Positions 1 to 6,213 of a DNA stretch of 64,000 bases are shown here, piece after piece. The notes under the pieces were generated by a model, which was given only the letters and a program-made list of their open reading frames with translations, was not told the DNA's origin and ran no database searches. Position 1 is the first letter of the stretch. Each line of letters opens with the position of its first letter. Origin of the DNA: Paractinoplanes bogorensis (GTDB lineage: Bacteria; Actinomycetota; Actinomycetes; Mycobacteriales; Micromonosporaceae); assembly GCF_018829635.1 (NCBI RefSeq), contig NZ_JAHKKG010000004.1:124001-188000 (forward strand), given 5' to 3'. A program made the position numbers and the translations under genes.

Positions 1-90
1 CGGATCGTCCGGGCTGACGAACGCGTACAGGTCGGAGCTGTCGGCCACCGGGTCCTTGCTGATCTCGGGAGCCTCACGATGCGATGACAT
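1..90 (-). CDS. DUF4331 family protein, N-terminal fragment
   Basis: The first 30 codons of a gene that runs off the left edge. The protein begins MSSHREAPEISKDPVADSSD and continues LYAFVSPDDP, which I recognise as the typical N terminus of DUF4331 proteins; their function is not established. The ATG is preceded by a GGGGGA ribosome-binding site (about 91-97) and lies 10 nt after the stop codon of the small Tat-signal gene at 101-370, so the two are very likely one operon. Only the family assignment can be supported because the rest is outside the window. Confidence 0.75.
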   Translation of the reverse strand, partial: MSSHREAPEISKDPVADSSDLYAFVSPDDP

Positions 91-100
91 GGATTCCCCC

Positions 101-370
101 TCAGGCCTTGGCCGACTTGAGCAGCTTGGCGGCGAGCTTCTTGTCGGTGAGCGTGCTCTTGGAGCCGCCGACGAACACGTCGAACGTGCCCTTCTCGGCG
201 TCGCGCAGCGACAGGACCAGCGGACCGGCGCCCTTCGGCGTCTCCTCGTTCTCGCCGGCCAGGCTCAGCCCGGCCACACCGGCCACGGAGACACCCACGC
301 CGGCGGTGGCGGCGATCGCCAGAACCCGGCGACGGTTGACGCCTCGCTGACCGTAACGAACTCGGCTCAT
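101..370 (-). CDS. small Tat-exported protein upstream of DUF4331
   Basis: An 89-residue protein. The N terminus carries an RRR run (residues 13-15) followed by a hydrophobic alanine/valine-rich stretch (about 16-38), a plausible twin-arginine signal. The mature part is only about 50 residues, ending in a lysine-rich helix (TDKKLAAKLLKSAKA). It has no catalytic motif. It sits directly upstream of the DUF4331 gene on the same strand with a 10 nt gap, so it is probably a secreted partner of that protein. The function is unknown. The start codon shown gives the complete Tat signal. Confidence 0.7.
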   Translation of the reverse strand: MSRVRYGQRGVNRRRVLAIAATAGVGVSVAGVAGLSLAGENEETPKGAGPLVLSLRDAEKGTFDVFVGGSKSTLTDKKLAAKLLKSAKA

Positions 371-446
371 CTCGGCCTTTCCTCATTCCTTGGGGGGAGG
401 CTGGGAAATTCCTGTGCAATGTCGACGACCATCAGTACGGGGCTTC

Positions 447-467
447 AACCGTTGTGGTTCAACGGTT
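447..467 (-). terminator. hairpin overlapping the LPMO stop codon
   Basis: The arms AACCGTT (447-453) and AACGGTT (461-467) form a 7-bp stem with a 7-nt loop. It spans the stop codon of the LPMO gene (459-461). It is a weak candidate terminator because there is no clear U-tract. Confidence 0.35.
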
Positions 468-1367
468 TTCGCGTCGTCTGCGAAGAAATGTGCCGGCGCC
501 GGCCCACGCAATAGCCCCGAAACCGAGCAGCAGCGCTCCGGCGACGATCCAGTGACCGAGAGTGACGCGACTGGTGTCGGCCGGCTTGGCTGCGGCCTTC
601 TCCGCGCTGACCGGGTCCAGGGCCGGAGCCGCGGGTGCCGCGCTTGTCGCCGTCACGGCCGGTGCCTTGGTGGGCGACTTGGTGGCCTTTGTCGCCGCAG
701 GCCGGGTGGTGGCCGGAGTCGTCGGCGCGGGTTGCGCGGGCGCGGCGGCCGGGAACACCAGATCCGAGCAGGAGTAGTACGTGTCCGGGGTGCTCGACGT
801 CTCCCACACGATATAGAGGATCTGGCGGCCGGTCCGCTCGGGCAGCTTCGCCTTCATCAGGTACGCCCCGTCGTTCAGATCCGGGTCGGTGACCGCGGCG
901 ATCGGCTTGCTGCCCAGGTCGTCCCAGGTCAGGCGCTGCGACGGGTCGTACGAGGAACCGGTCAGGAAGACCCGGAACTCGCCCGCGTGCGGAATCGTCG
1001 CCCGGTAGCGGATCGTCAGGGTCTTGCCCGGGGTCACCTTGGTGGCCGGGAAGTCGTCGCGCGGCAGATCGAGCCCCTGGAACGCGTCGAGCCCGCCGCT
1101 GCACAGCTTCCCGTCCGGCACGACCTGGCGGTCCTTGCCGTTCACGCCGGCGATGCGCAGGTTGTCGAACTTGCCGAACCCGCCGCCGTTCGCCTTGCGG
1201 GCGGCCTTGCAGGCGGCGGTGCCGGTGTCCTCGCCGCCGTCGGCGCAGGCCGCGGTGCGGCTGATCGGCGTCGTCGGTGACCCGTGGGCCTCGGCCCGGT
1301 GCGCGCCGCCGATCAGGGCGGCTACGGTCACCGCGAGTGCCGCGGCGGCCAGGCGATCGATTCTCAC
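459..1367 (-). CDS. wall-anchored AA10 lytic polysaccharide monooxygenase
   Basis: A 302-residue secreted copper enzyme expected to cleave crystalline chitin or cellulose oxidatively. The signal peptide ends AEA at residue 27, so the mature protein starts with His28, the first ligand of the LPMO histidine brace. The second ligand is probably His127 in the IPHAGEF segment, and a typical WETSSTPDTYYSCSDLVF end closes the catalytic domain near residue 210. A Pro/Thr/Ala-rich linker (about 212-255) leads to one membrane helix (about 270-290) and a final RRRRE cluster. The enzyme is therefore probably tethered to the cell surface and not released. The GTG start gives a complete signal peptide. Substrate preference cannot be read from the sequence. 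Confidence 0.88.
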   Translation of the reverse strand: MRIDRLAAAALAVTVAALIGGAHRAEAHGSPTTPISRTAACADGGEDTGTAACKAARKANGGGFGKFDNLRIAGVNGKDRQVVPDGKLCSGGLDAFQGLDLPRDDFPATKVTPGKTLTIRYRATIPHAGEFRVFLTGSSYDPSQRLTWDDLGSKPIAAVTDPDLNDGAYLMKAKLPERTGRQILYIVWETSSTPDTYYSCSDLVFPAAAPAQPAPTTPATTRPAATKATKSPTKAPAVTATSAAPAAPALDPVSAEKAAAKPADTSRVTLGHWIVAGALLLGFGAIAWAGAGTFLRRRRENR

Positions 1368-1476
1368 GTCACAGCAGTACGGAGAATTGGCCTGAGTCGT
1401 TCAGCACGTCCGCCGACGGTCGTGACCGAGCGTGTGATTGCATGGCGGGGCTCGATTGTCAACGAATGGAGTTCCC

Positions 1477-1845
1477 ATGGACAAGCCCGACGTCGGCCCG
1501 ATCGAGGGCGCGCCTCCGGCCGACCTCGTGATCGAGGACATCACCGTCGGCGAGGGGCCCGAGGCTGCGCCCGGCCAGTACGTGAACGTCCACTACGTGG
1601 GCGTGGCGCACTCGACCGGCCGCGAGTTCGACGCCTCGTACAACCGTGGCGAGCCCTTCGCCTTCCCGCTCGGCGGCGGCCAGGTCATCGCCGGCTGGGA
1701 CCAGGGCGTGGCCGGCATGAAGGTCGGCGGCCGTCGCAAGCTGACGATCCCGCCCCACCTGGGCTACGGCGCCCGCGGCGCCGGCGGCGTCATCAAGCCG
1801 AACGAGACCCTCGTCTTCGTGGTGGACCTGCTCGGCGTGCAGTGA
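1477..1845 (+). CDS. FKBP-type peptidyl-prolyl cis-trans isomerase
   Basis: A 122-residue single-domain FKBP, predicted to catalyse cis-trans isomerisation of Xaa-Pro bonds in the cytoplasm since there is no signal peptide. Family features are the VHYVGV strand, GREFDASYNRGEPFAFPLG, the VIAGWDQGVAGMKVGG segment and the C-terminal GYGARGAGGVIKPNETLVFVVDLL. The chosen ATG has a GGAG ribosome-binding site about 6 nt upstream. An in-frame ATG at 1438 would add 13 residues without a site. A tandem-repeat array follows the gene. Confidence 0.93.
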   Translation: MDKPDVGPIEGAPPADLVIEDITVGEGPEAAPGQYVNVHYVGVAHSTGREFDASYNRGEPFAFPLGGGQVIAGWDQGVAGMKVGGRRKLTIPPHLGYGARGAGGVIKPNETLVFVVDLLGVQ

Positions 1846-1873
1846 CCCGGACGCGGCGCCGCCGGTACACGGC

Positions 1874-2129
1874 GGCGCCGCTGTTCTCCGATCAAGCCGC
1901 GGTCGCGCCGACGTGTCCGGCCGCGCCGCTGTTGTGCGATCGAGCCGCGGTCGCGCCGATGTGTCCGGCCGCGTCGCTGTTCTGCGATCGAGCCGCGGTC
2001 GCGCCGATGTGTCCGGCCGCGTCGCTGTTCTACGATCGAGCCGCGGTCGCGCCGATGTGTCCGGCCGCGTCGCTGTTCTACGATCGAGCCGCGGTCGCGC
2101 CGATGTGTCCGGCCGCGCTACGGCGCCCT
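1874..2129. repeat. 48-bp tandem repeat array, five copies
   Basis: The element GATCGAGCCGCGGTCGCGCC recurs with starts at 1890, 1938, 1986, 2034 and 2082, an exact 48-bp period. Copies are nearly identical, the first being the most diverged. The array fills most of the space between the FKBP gene and the next gene. The open frames it creates on both strands are repeat artefacts. I see no gene in 1846-2174. Confidence 0.93.
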
Positions 2130-2174
2130 CCGTCCGGTGAGCTAGATCACTAAGCGCATCTATGCTTGGTCCTC

Positions 2175-2846
2175 GTGACTCAGGGCGCGCAGCAACCTCC
2201 CGGCCCGCGCTGGCACTCGAAGGGCTGGTGGCAGGCCGTCGGCGGCATCGCGGGCGTCATCGCGGCCGTCGTGGCGATCGGCGCCTGGTTGCTGCCCCGC
2301 TCGGCCGATGGTGACGACGACCAGGTCCAGCCCCCGCCGCCCACGTCCACGGGTCGGGTCTCCACACCCCCGTCCACCCCACCGCCGTCCACCCCACCGC
2401 CGTCGACACCGCCGCCCACGTCGGGGCCGCCCTCGACGCCGCCGGCCACGGACGAACCGACCTCAGGTCCGGAGGGGACGGTCAAGGTCCGCTGGTCCGG
2501 CGATTTCCTGATGCACAACGTCACCGGCGTCGACCTCGACCAGCCCCGCCCGACCACGGCGACCGGCCCGAAGGGCAACTGGGACGACGGCGACCTGCAA
2601 TATTGGAACCCGGAAGCCCGCGACTATGCGCTCTACGCTCAGCCGATGGCCGAGTGGGACGGTCGCTCGGCTCCGAGCTGGGCCGACTGCGACAACGCGC
2701 TGGAAACCCTGGCGATCGGCGGAATCGTCCCCGCCGGCGGCGACAAACTCTGCGTGCGTACCACGGGCGGCCGCACCGCTTTCGTGACGATCAAGAGCGC
2801 CGAGTACGACAACCTCCGCCTCTCGATCACGGTCTGGGAGACGTAG
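2175..2846 (+). CDS. membrane-anchored protein with Pro-rich stalk
   Basis: A 223-residue protein that I do not recognise. One membrane helix (about residues 20-42, WWQAVGGIAGVIAAVVAIGA) is followed by an acidic patch, then a long Pro/Ser/Thr stalk made of STPPP-type repeats (about 55-100). A globular C-terminal domain of about 115 residues follows, with two cysteines (in WADCDNALETL and DKLCVRT) that could form a disulfide. It is probably displayed outside the membrane. The GTG at 2175 is chosen because a -10 hexamer TATGCT (2161-2166) ends 8 nt upstream, as expected for a leaderless mRNA. The in-frame TTG at 2166 overlaps that hexamer. Confidence 0.7.
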   Translation: MTQGAQQPPGPRWHSKGWWQAVGGIAGVIAAVVAIGAWLLPRSADGDDDQVQPPPPTSTGRVSTPPSTPPPSTPPPSTPPPTSGPPSTPPATDEPTSGPEGTVKVRWSGDFLMHNVTGVDLDQPRPTTATGPKGNWDDGDLQYWNPEARDYALYAQPMAEWDGRSAPSWADCDNALETLAIGGIVPAGGDKLCVRTTGGRTAFVTIKSAEYDNLRLSITVWET

Positions 2847-2889
2847 CCTCGAGCCGCCGCTCCCGGGCCGCGCGGGCGCAGGGTCGTCA

Positions 2890-3100
2890 GCCTCGCGTCG
2901 CCGGCGTTCAGGGGCGGGCGCGCTGTCGTCGTTGTCAGCGGGTGCGTCGCGGACGATCAGGCTCGGGCGGGCGTGCTGTCGTTGTTCAGCGGTGCGTCGC
3001 CGGCGTTCAGGGGCGGGCGCGCTGTCGTTGTTGTCGGCGGCGCGTTGCCGGCGTTCAGGCTCGGGCGGGCGCGCTGTCGTTGTTGTCAGCGGCGGCGGTG
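2890..3100. repeat. tandem copies of the 3' end of the DUF6010 gene
   Basis: Units of 46-53 bp share GCTGTCGTTGTTGTCAGCGG-like and GGCGTTCAGG-like segments (GCTGTC at 2922, 2975, 3021, 3073). On the minus strand each unit repeats the final codons of the DUF6010 gene, including the stop: the true stop is at 3055-3057 and copied TGA codons lie at 3007-3009, about 2957-2959 and about 2908-2910. The repeat therefore derives from the gene's own 3' end. Confidence 0.85.
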
Positions 3101-3498
3101 CGGCGGGCGCGCCGATAGGCGAGCAGCTCGCGGGGTAAGCGGCCGCCGGTGAAGGCCCACAAAGCGATCACCGGATCGCAGATCGCGCAGCCGAACGACG
3201 AGTCGTGCAGGGACGGGATCAGCGGGGTGCCGCGCCGGTGGTGCAGGATGTCCCAGGCGGTGTGCAGCAGCCAGCCGATGCCGATGAAGCTCCACGACCG
3301 CAGCCCGGCGTAGGCGACCGCGACCATCACGGCGGCGAACGCCAGCTCCCAGAGACCGAAACCTCCTCCGCTGATGTAGGTGCCGCCGGCACCCGCGATG
3401 AGCAGCGCGTTGAACCGCTGCCGGTGCGGCTCGGGAACGAAGCTGACGACGGCGATGAAGACCAGCGCGATGACCACCGGCATGACGTAGCGAAGCAT
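3055..3498 (-). CDS. DUF6010 family membrane protein
   Basis: A 147-residue integral membrane protein with three to four hydrophobic segments: about residues 5-22, 30-45, 48-66 and possibly 68-82. The segment LHTAWDILHHRRGTPLIPSL, followed by a Cys pair (CAIC), matches my memory of DUF6010 proteins, whose function is unknown. The C-terminal tail AADNNDSAPARA is encoded by the first unit of the downstream tandem array, so the end of the protein may have been remodelled by repeat expansion. It has no obvious operon partner. Confidence 0.75.
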   Translation of the reverse strand: MLRYVMPVVIALVFIAVVSFVPEPHRQRFNALLIAGAGGTYISGGGFGLWELAFAAVMVAVAYAGLRSWSFIGIGWLLHTAWDILHHRRGTPLIPSLHDSSFGCAICDPVIALWAFTGGRLPRELLAYRRARRTAAADNNDSAPARA

Positions 3499-3638
3499 GC
3501 GCAGAAGCGTAGAAAGGCCCTGACCGGCGCAGAAGCGCCCCGCCTGCCAACTGTCAACGGGATCCCGCCATCGGCCGGCCCCCGACGCCGGAGCTCGCGG
3601 ACCTCAGCGACCGCCGGCGCCGCAGCTCGCGGGGCGGA

Positions 3639-4010
3639 TCAGCCGTTGGGGCGTTTCTCGATGGCCTGCAGCGACCAGCTGTTGCCGTCGGGATCGCGGA
3701 AGTAGACGAAGTCGCCCCAGGCCTGCTGGTCGACCTCGCTGACCTCGATGCCGGCCTCGATCAGCTGGTCGCGCGCCCGGCCGGCGTCGGCCACCACGCA
3801 CTGGATCTCCTGCGTGCCGGGGGTCTTGTCGGTGATGCCCTCGCCGAGCACGATCGAGCAGGCCGACCCGGGCGGCGTCAGCTGGACGAACCGTAAGCCC
3901 TCCTGCACGCGATGGTCGTGGTCGGCGTTGAAGCCCGCCTTTTCGTAGAAGGCCTTGGCCCGGTCGACATCGGTCACCGGCACGGGAATGAGCTCAATCT
4001 TCATGTCCAT
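3639..4010 (-). CDS. VOC (glyoxalase/bleomycin-resistance fold) protein
   Basis: A 123-residue member of the vicinal-oxygen-chelate superfamily. The first beta-alpha-beta unit reads IPVPVTDVDRAKAFYEKAGF and the end has YFRDPDGNSWSLQ, both diagnostic. The exact substrate is unknown; members include lyases, dioxygenases and binding-type resistance proteins. The start at 4010 is favoured over an upstream in-frame codon because a -10 hexamer TACGGT (plus-strand ACCGTA 4018-4023) lies 7 nt before the ATG, which suggests a leaderless transcript. Confidence 0.85.
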   Translation of the reverse strand: MDMKIELIPVPVTDVDRAKAFYEKAGFNADHDHRVQEGLRFVQLTPPGSACSIVLGEGITDKTPGTQEIQCVVADAGRARDQLIEAGIEVSEVDQQAWGDFVYFRDPDGNSWSLQAIEKRPNG

Positions 4011-4043
4011 GCCCGACACCGTAGGCCGCGGGTACGACAATTC

Positions 4044-5009
4044 CTACGGCGTCACCGTGATCACCACGTTGCCGGTCTTGTGGCCACTGTCGACGTGCCG
4101 GTGGGCCGCCACCAGGTCGGCCAGGGGATAGGTGCGGTCGATGACCACCTGGAGGCTGCCGTCACCGAGGCGGGCGCTCAGTTCGGCCAGGGCGGCGTGC
4201 TTGCGCACCGACATGCCGGTGCGAACCCGGGGCCCGCGGCCGGCCGCCGTGCCCACCGCGAGGGCGCTGTTCACGAGCCCGGTGGTCGGCAGATAACAAC
4301 CGCGCGGGGTCAGCACCGGGCGGCACCGCGCGAACGAGCTGCGCCCGACCGTGTCGAAGACGACGTCGTAGCGTTCCCCGGCGGCGGTGAAATCCTCGGT
4401 GGCGTAGTCGAACACGCGCTCCGCGCCGAGCGACCCGACCAGTTCGGCGTTCCGGGCGCCGCACACCCCGTGCACGACCGTGCCGGCCCGGTGGGCGATT
4501 TGCACGGCGTACGTGCCGAGGCTGCCCGAGGCCCCGATCACCAGCACCTTCTGCCCGGCCCGGATCCGCGCCAGGTCGTGCAGGAAGTACCAGGACGTGG
4601 TGAACCCGTCGACGGCCGCGGCGGCGCGCGCATAGGTCACCCCGTCCGGGACGGTGGTCATCGAGGCCCGCGCGGACAGGCACTTGAACTCGGCGTTGGC
4701 CCCGACCCCGAAGCCGGTGAAGCCGAACACCCGCTCGCCCGGCTGGAATCCGTCCGCCCGCGGGCCGAGCTCGGTCACCTCGCCGGCGAATTCGAGACCC
4801 AGCACCCGTACGCCCGCCCGGGGCCGCCGCGGTCCGAGAACGACCCGCCCCCAGCGCGGCTCACCACGGCGCATCCCGCACTCGGCCGAGGTCACCGTGG
4901 TCGCGTGGACACGGACGAGAATCTCGTCCCCGCGCGGCCGCGGACGGGGCAGATCGACGGCGCGGAGCACCTCGGGCGGCCCGTACGCGTCGAACATCAT
5001 GGCTCGCAT
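4044..5009 (-). CDS. zinc-independent MDR oxidoreductase (quinone reductase-like)
   Basis: A 321-residue medium-chain dehydrogenase/reductase. The GroES-like half begins MRAMMFDAYGPPEVLRAVDL, and the nucleotide-binding half has VLVIGASGSLGTYAVQIAHR (about residues 155-175), an NADPH-type Rossmann motif. Structural-zinc cysteines are not evident, so it belongs with quinone oxidoreductase or enoyl-reductase-like members. The C terminus ends HVDSGHKTGNVVITV, typical of the family. The physiological substrate is unknown. Alternative upstream starts (to 5027) would only add a short unconserved tail. Confidence 0.85.
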   Translation of the reverse strand: MRAMMFDAYGPPEVLRAVDLPRPRPRGDEILVRVHATTVTSAECGMRRGEPRWGRVVLGPRRPRAGVRVLGLEFAGEVTELGPRADGFQPGERVFGFTGFGVGANAEFKCLSARASMTTVPDGVTYARAAAAVDGFTTSWYFLHDLARIRAGQKVLVIGASGSLGTYAVQIAHRAGTVVHGVCGARNAELVGSLGAERVFDYATEDFTAAGERYDVVFDTVGRSSFARCRPVLTPRGCYLPTTGLVNSALAVGTAAGRGPRVRTGMSVRKHAALAELSARLGDGSLQVVIDRTYPLADLVAAHRHVDSGHKTGNVVITVTP

Positions 5010-5103
5010 GCGCCGATGGTCGGGCACCCCCGCTGTGACCCAGCTGAGACTAGGGCGTGTCCCGGGGACCGCGCGGTGCGGTCTGGGCCGGACGGCAGCC
5101 CTG

Positions 5104-5138
5104 GCGGGCCGGAACGGACCCGGTCCGCTCCGGCCCGC
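5104..5138 (-). terminator. long GC-rich hairpin between two genes
   Basis: The 35-nt segment is an almost perfect inverted repeat. Arms beginning GCGGGCCGGA and ending TCCGGCCCGC pair along about 17 bp with one mismatch. It lies just after the lipoprotein gene that ends at 5202 and before the next start at 5009 on the same strand, which fits a transcription terminator without a U-tract. Confidence 0.6.
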
Positions 5139-5201
5139 GATCGATCCCGTCGTCCCCCGCGACGTCGTCGCGGCCGGAATCGAACGGCTCTCCGAGAGGA
5201 G

Positions 5202-6077
5202 TCATCGGTTCCCCTTGAACTCCGCGCAACCCTTCTCGTCGGGCAGCAGCGGGCGGAAGTTGATGAGGTATTTCTGGCCGTCGGCGGTCCACGGCGTCAT
5301 CTGGTTGGCCTTCTGGGCCGCGGTCATCACCTTGTCGGCGTCGGCTCCGCTCACCACCACGCAGCCGATCTTGATGCTGGGGTTCAGGTAGTCGCCGGGC
5401 AGTGCCGGGCCGGTCCAGGCCATCTCGGTCTGTGCGGGCTCGCCGCCGGCCGGCTTGGTCCACGGGCGGGCGAGCACGGCGAGCGACTCCGGCTCGTAGG
5501 CCGCCGAGGCCGACGCACTGTCGCCCGACGAGACCTGCTGCAGCTTCTTGACGTAGGCGGCGAGCTTGGCCCGGGCGCTCTTCTGCGCGTCGCTGAGCAT
5601 CGGGTCGCCGGCCTGGGCCTCGTTGAGCGCGACGACCGACACCGACTGCCGGCCGACGGTCACGCGGGTGGTCGGGGCGTCGGCGACGTTGGGCTGGCCG
5701 AAGTCGGTGCCCGCCGTCACGCCGGCGTCGGCCGCTTCCTTGGTCAGCTGCTGGATCTGCTCGGGGCTGAGCATCAGCACCTGCAGGTTGGGCAGGGCGG
5801 GCCCGGGATAGATGGCCGGGACCGGTCCCTCGGTGATGACGCGGCCGTCGGCGTAGATGCTGAGCGCCGGCAGGGTGCCGACCGTGCGGTCCGGCGGGAC
5901 GAAACCGCCGAAGGACTCGACGCGCGCCACGAGCTCGTCACCGCTCTGGGGGGAGGCGGAGGAGCTCTCGGGCGTGGCCGGACCGGGCGCGCCCGCGCTG
6001 GTGCCGGGCTGCGCGCACGCGGCGAGCAGGAACAGGGGAACGGCGGCGGCGATCAGGGAGCCGCGGAGACGAGTCAT
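5202..6077 (-). CDS. putative lipoprotein, unknown function
   Basis: A 291-residue exported protein. The N terminus is a lipoprotein signal with lipobox LAAC (Cys21), followed by a Ser/Pro/Gly-rich spacer to about residue 45. The folded part contains FGGFVPPDRTVGTLPALSIYADGRVI, a pattern I have seen in actinobacterial lipoproteins of unknown role. Two cysteines (in KIGCVVV and EKGCAEF) may pair. It has no catalytic signature and is transcribed alone. The long upstream region separates it from the PEP-utiliser promoter on the opposite strand. Confidence 0.75.
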   Translation of the reverse strand: MTRLRGSLIAAAVPLFLLAACAQPGTSAGAPGPATPESSSASPQSGDELVARVESFGGFVPPDRTVGTLPALSIYADGRVITEGPVPAIYPGPALPNLQVLMLSPEQIQQLTKEAADAGVTAGTDFGQPNVADAPTTRVTVGRQSVSVVALNEAQAGDPMLSDAQKSARAKLAAYVKKLQQVSSGDSASASAAYEPESLAVLARPWTKPAGGEPAQTEMAWTGPALPGDYLNPSIKIGCVVVSGADADKVMTAAQKANQMTPWTADGQKYLINFRPLLPDEKGCAEFKGNR

Positions 6078-6146
6078 GTCCGTTCAGACGATGCGGATCC
6101 GTCCGTGGTTCCGGCTCTGTCACGAATTGGCCGGGCGATTTTTGCA

Positions 6147-6175
6147 TTGCAGTTGTATTGGGAAGCGGCTACCGT
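6147..6175 (+). promoter_or_regulatory. sigma-70-type promoter of the PEP-utiliser operon
   Basis: TTGCAG (6147-6152) and TACCGT (6170-6175) are separated by exactly 17 nt. The start codon at 6214 is about 38 nt downstream with a GGGGAGGGG ribosome-binding site between, so this message has a leader. Confidence 0.65.
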
Positions 6176-6177
6176 TG

Positions 6178-6195
6178 GCAATACGATCGCATTGC
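6178..6195. promoter_or_regulatory. 18-bp palindromic operator, likely TetR-type
   Basis: GCAATACGATCGCATTGC is a palindrome with one mismatched pair, placed immediately downstream of the -10 hexamer, where a bound repressor would block initiation. A related GCATTGC sequence lies at about 6144-6150 overlapping the -35. The TetR gene at 9009 is the last gene of the operon, so autoregulation is the simplest inference. Confidence 0.6.
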
Positions 6196-6213
6196 GAAAC
6201 CCGGGGAGGGGTC

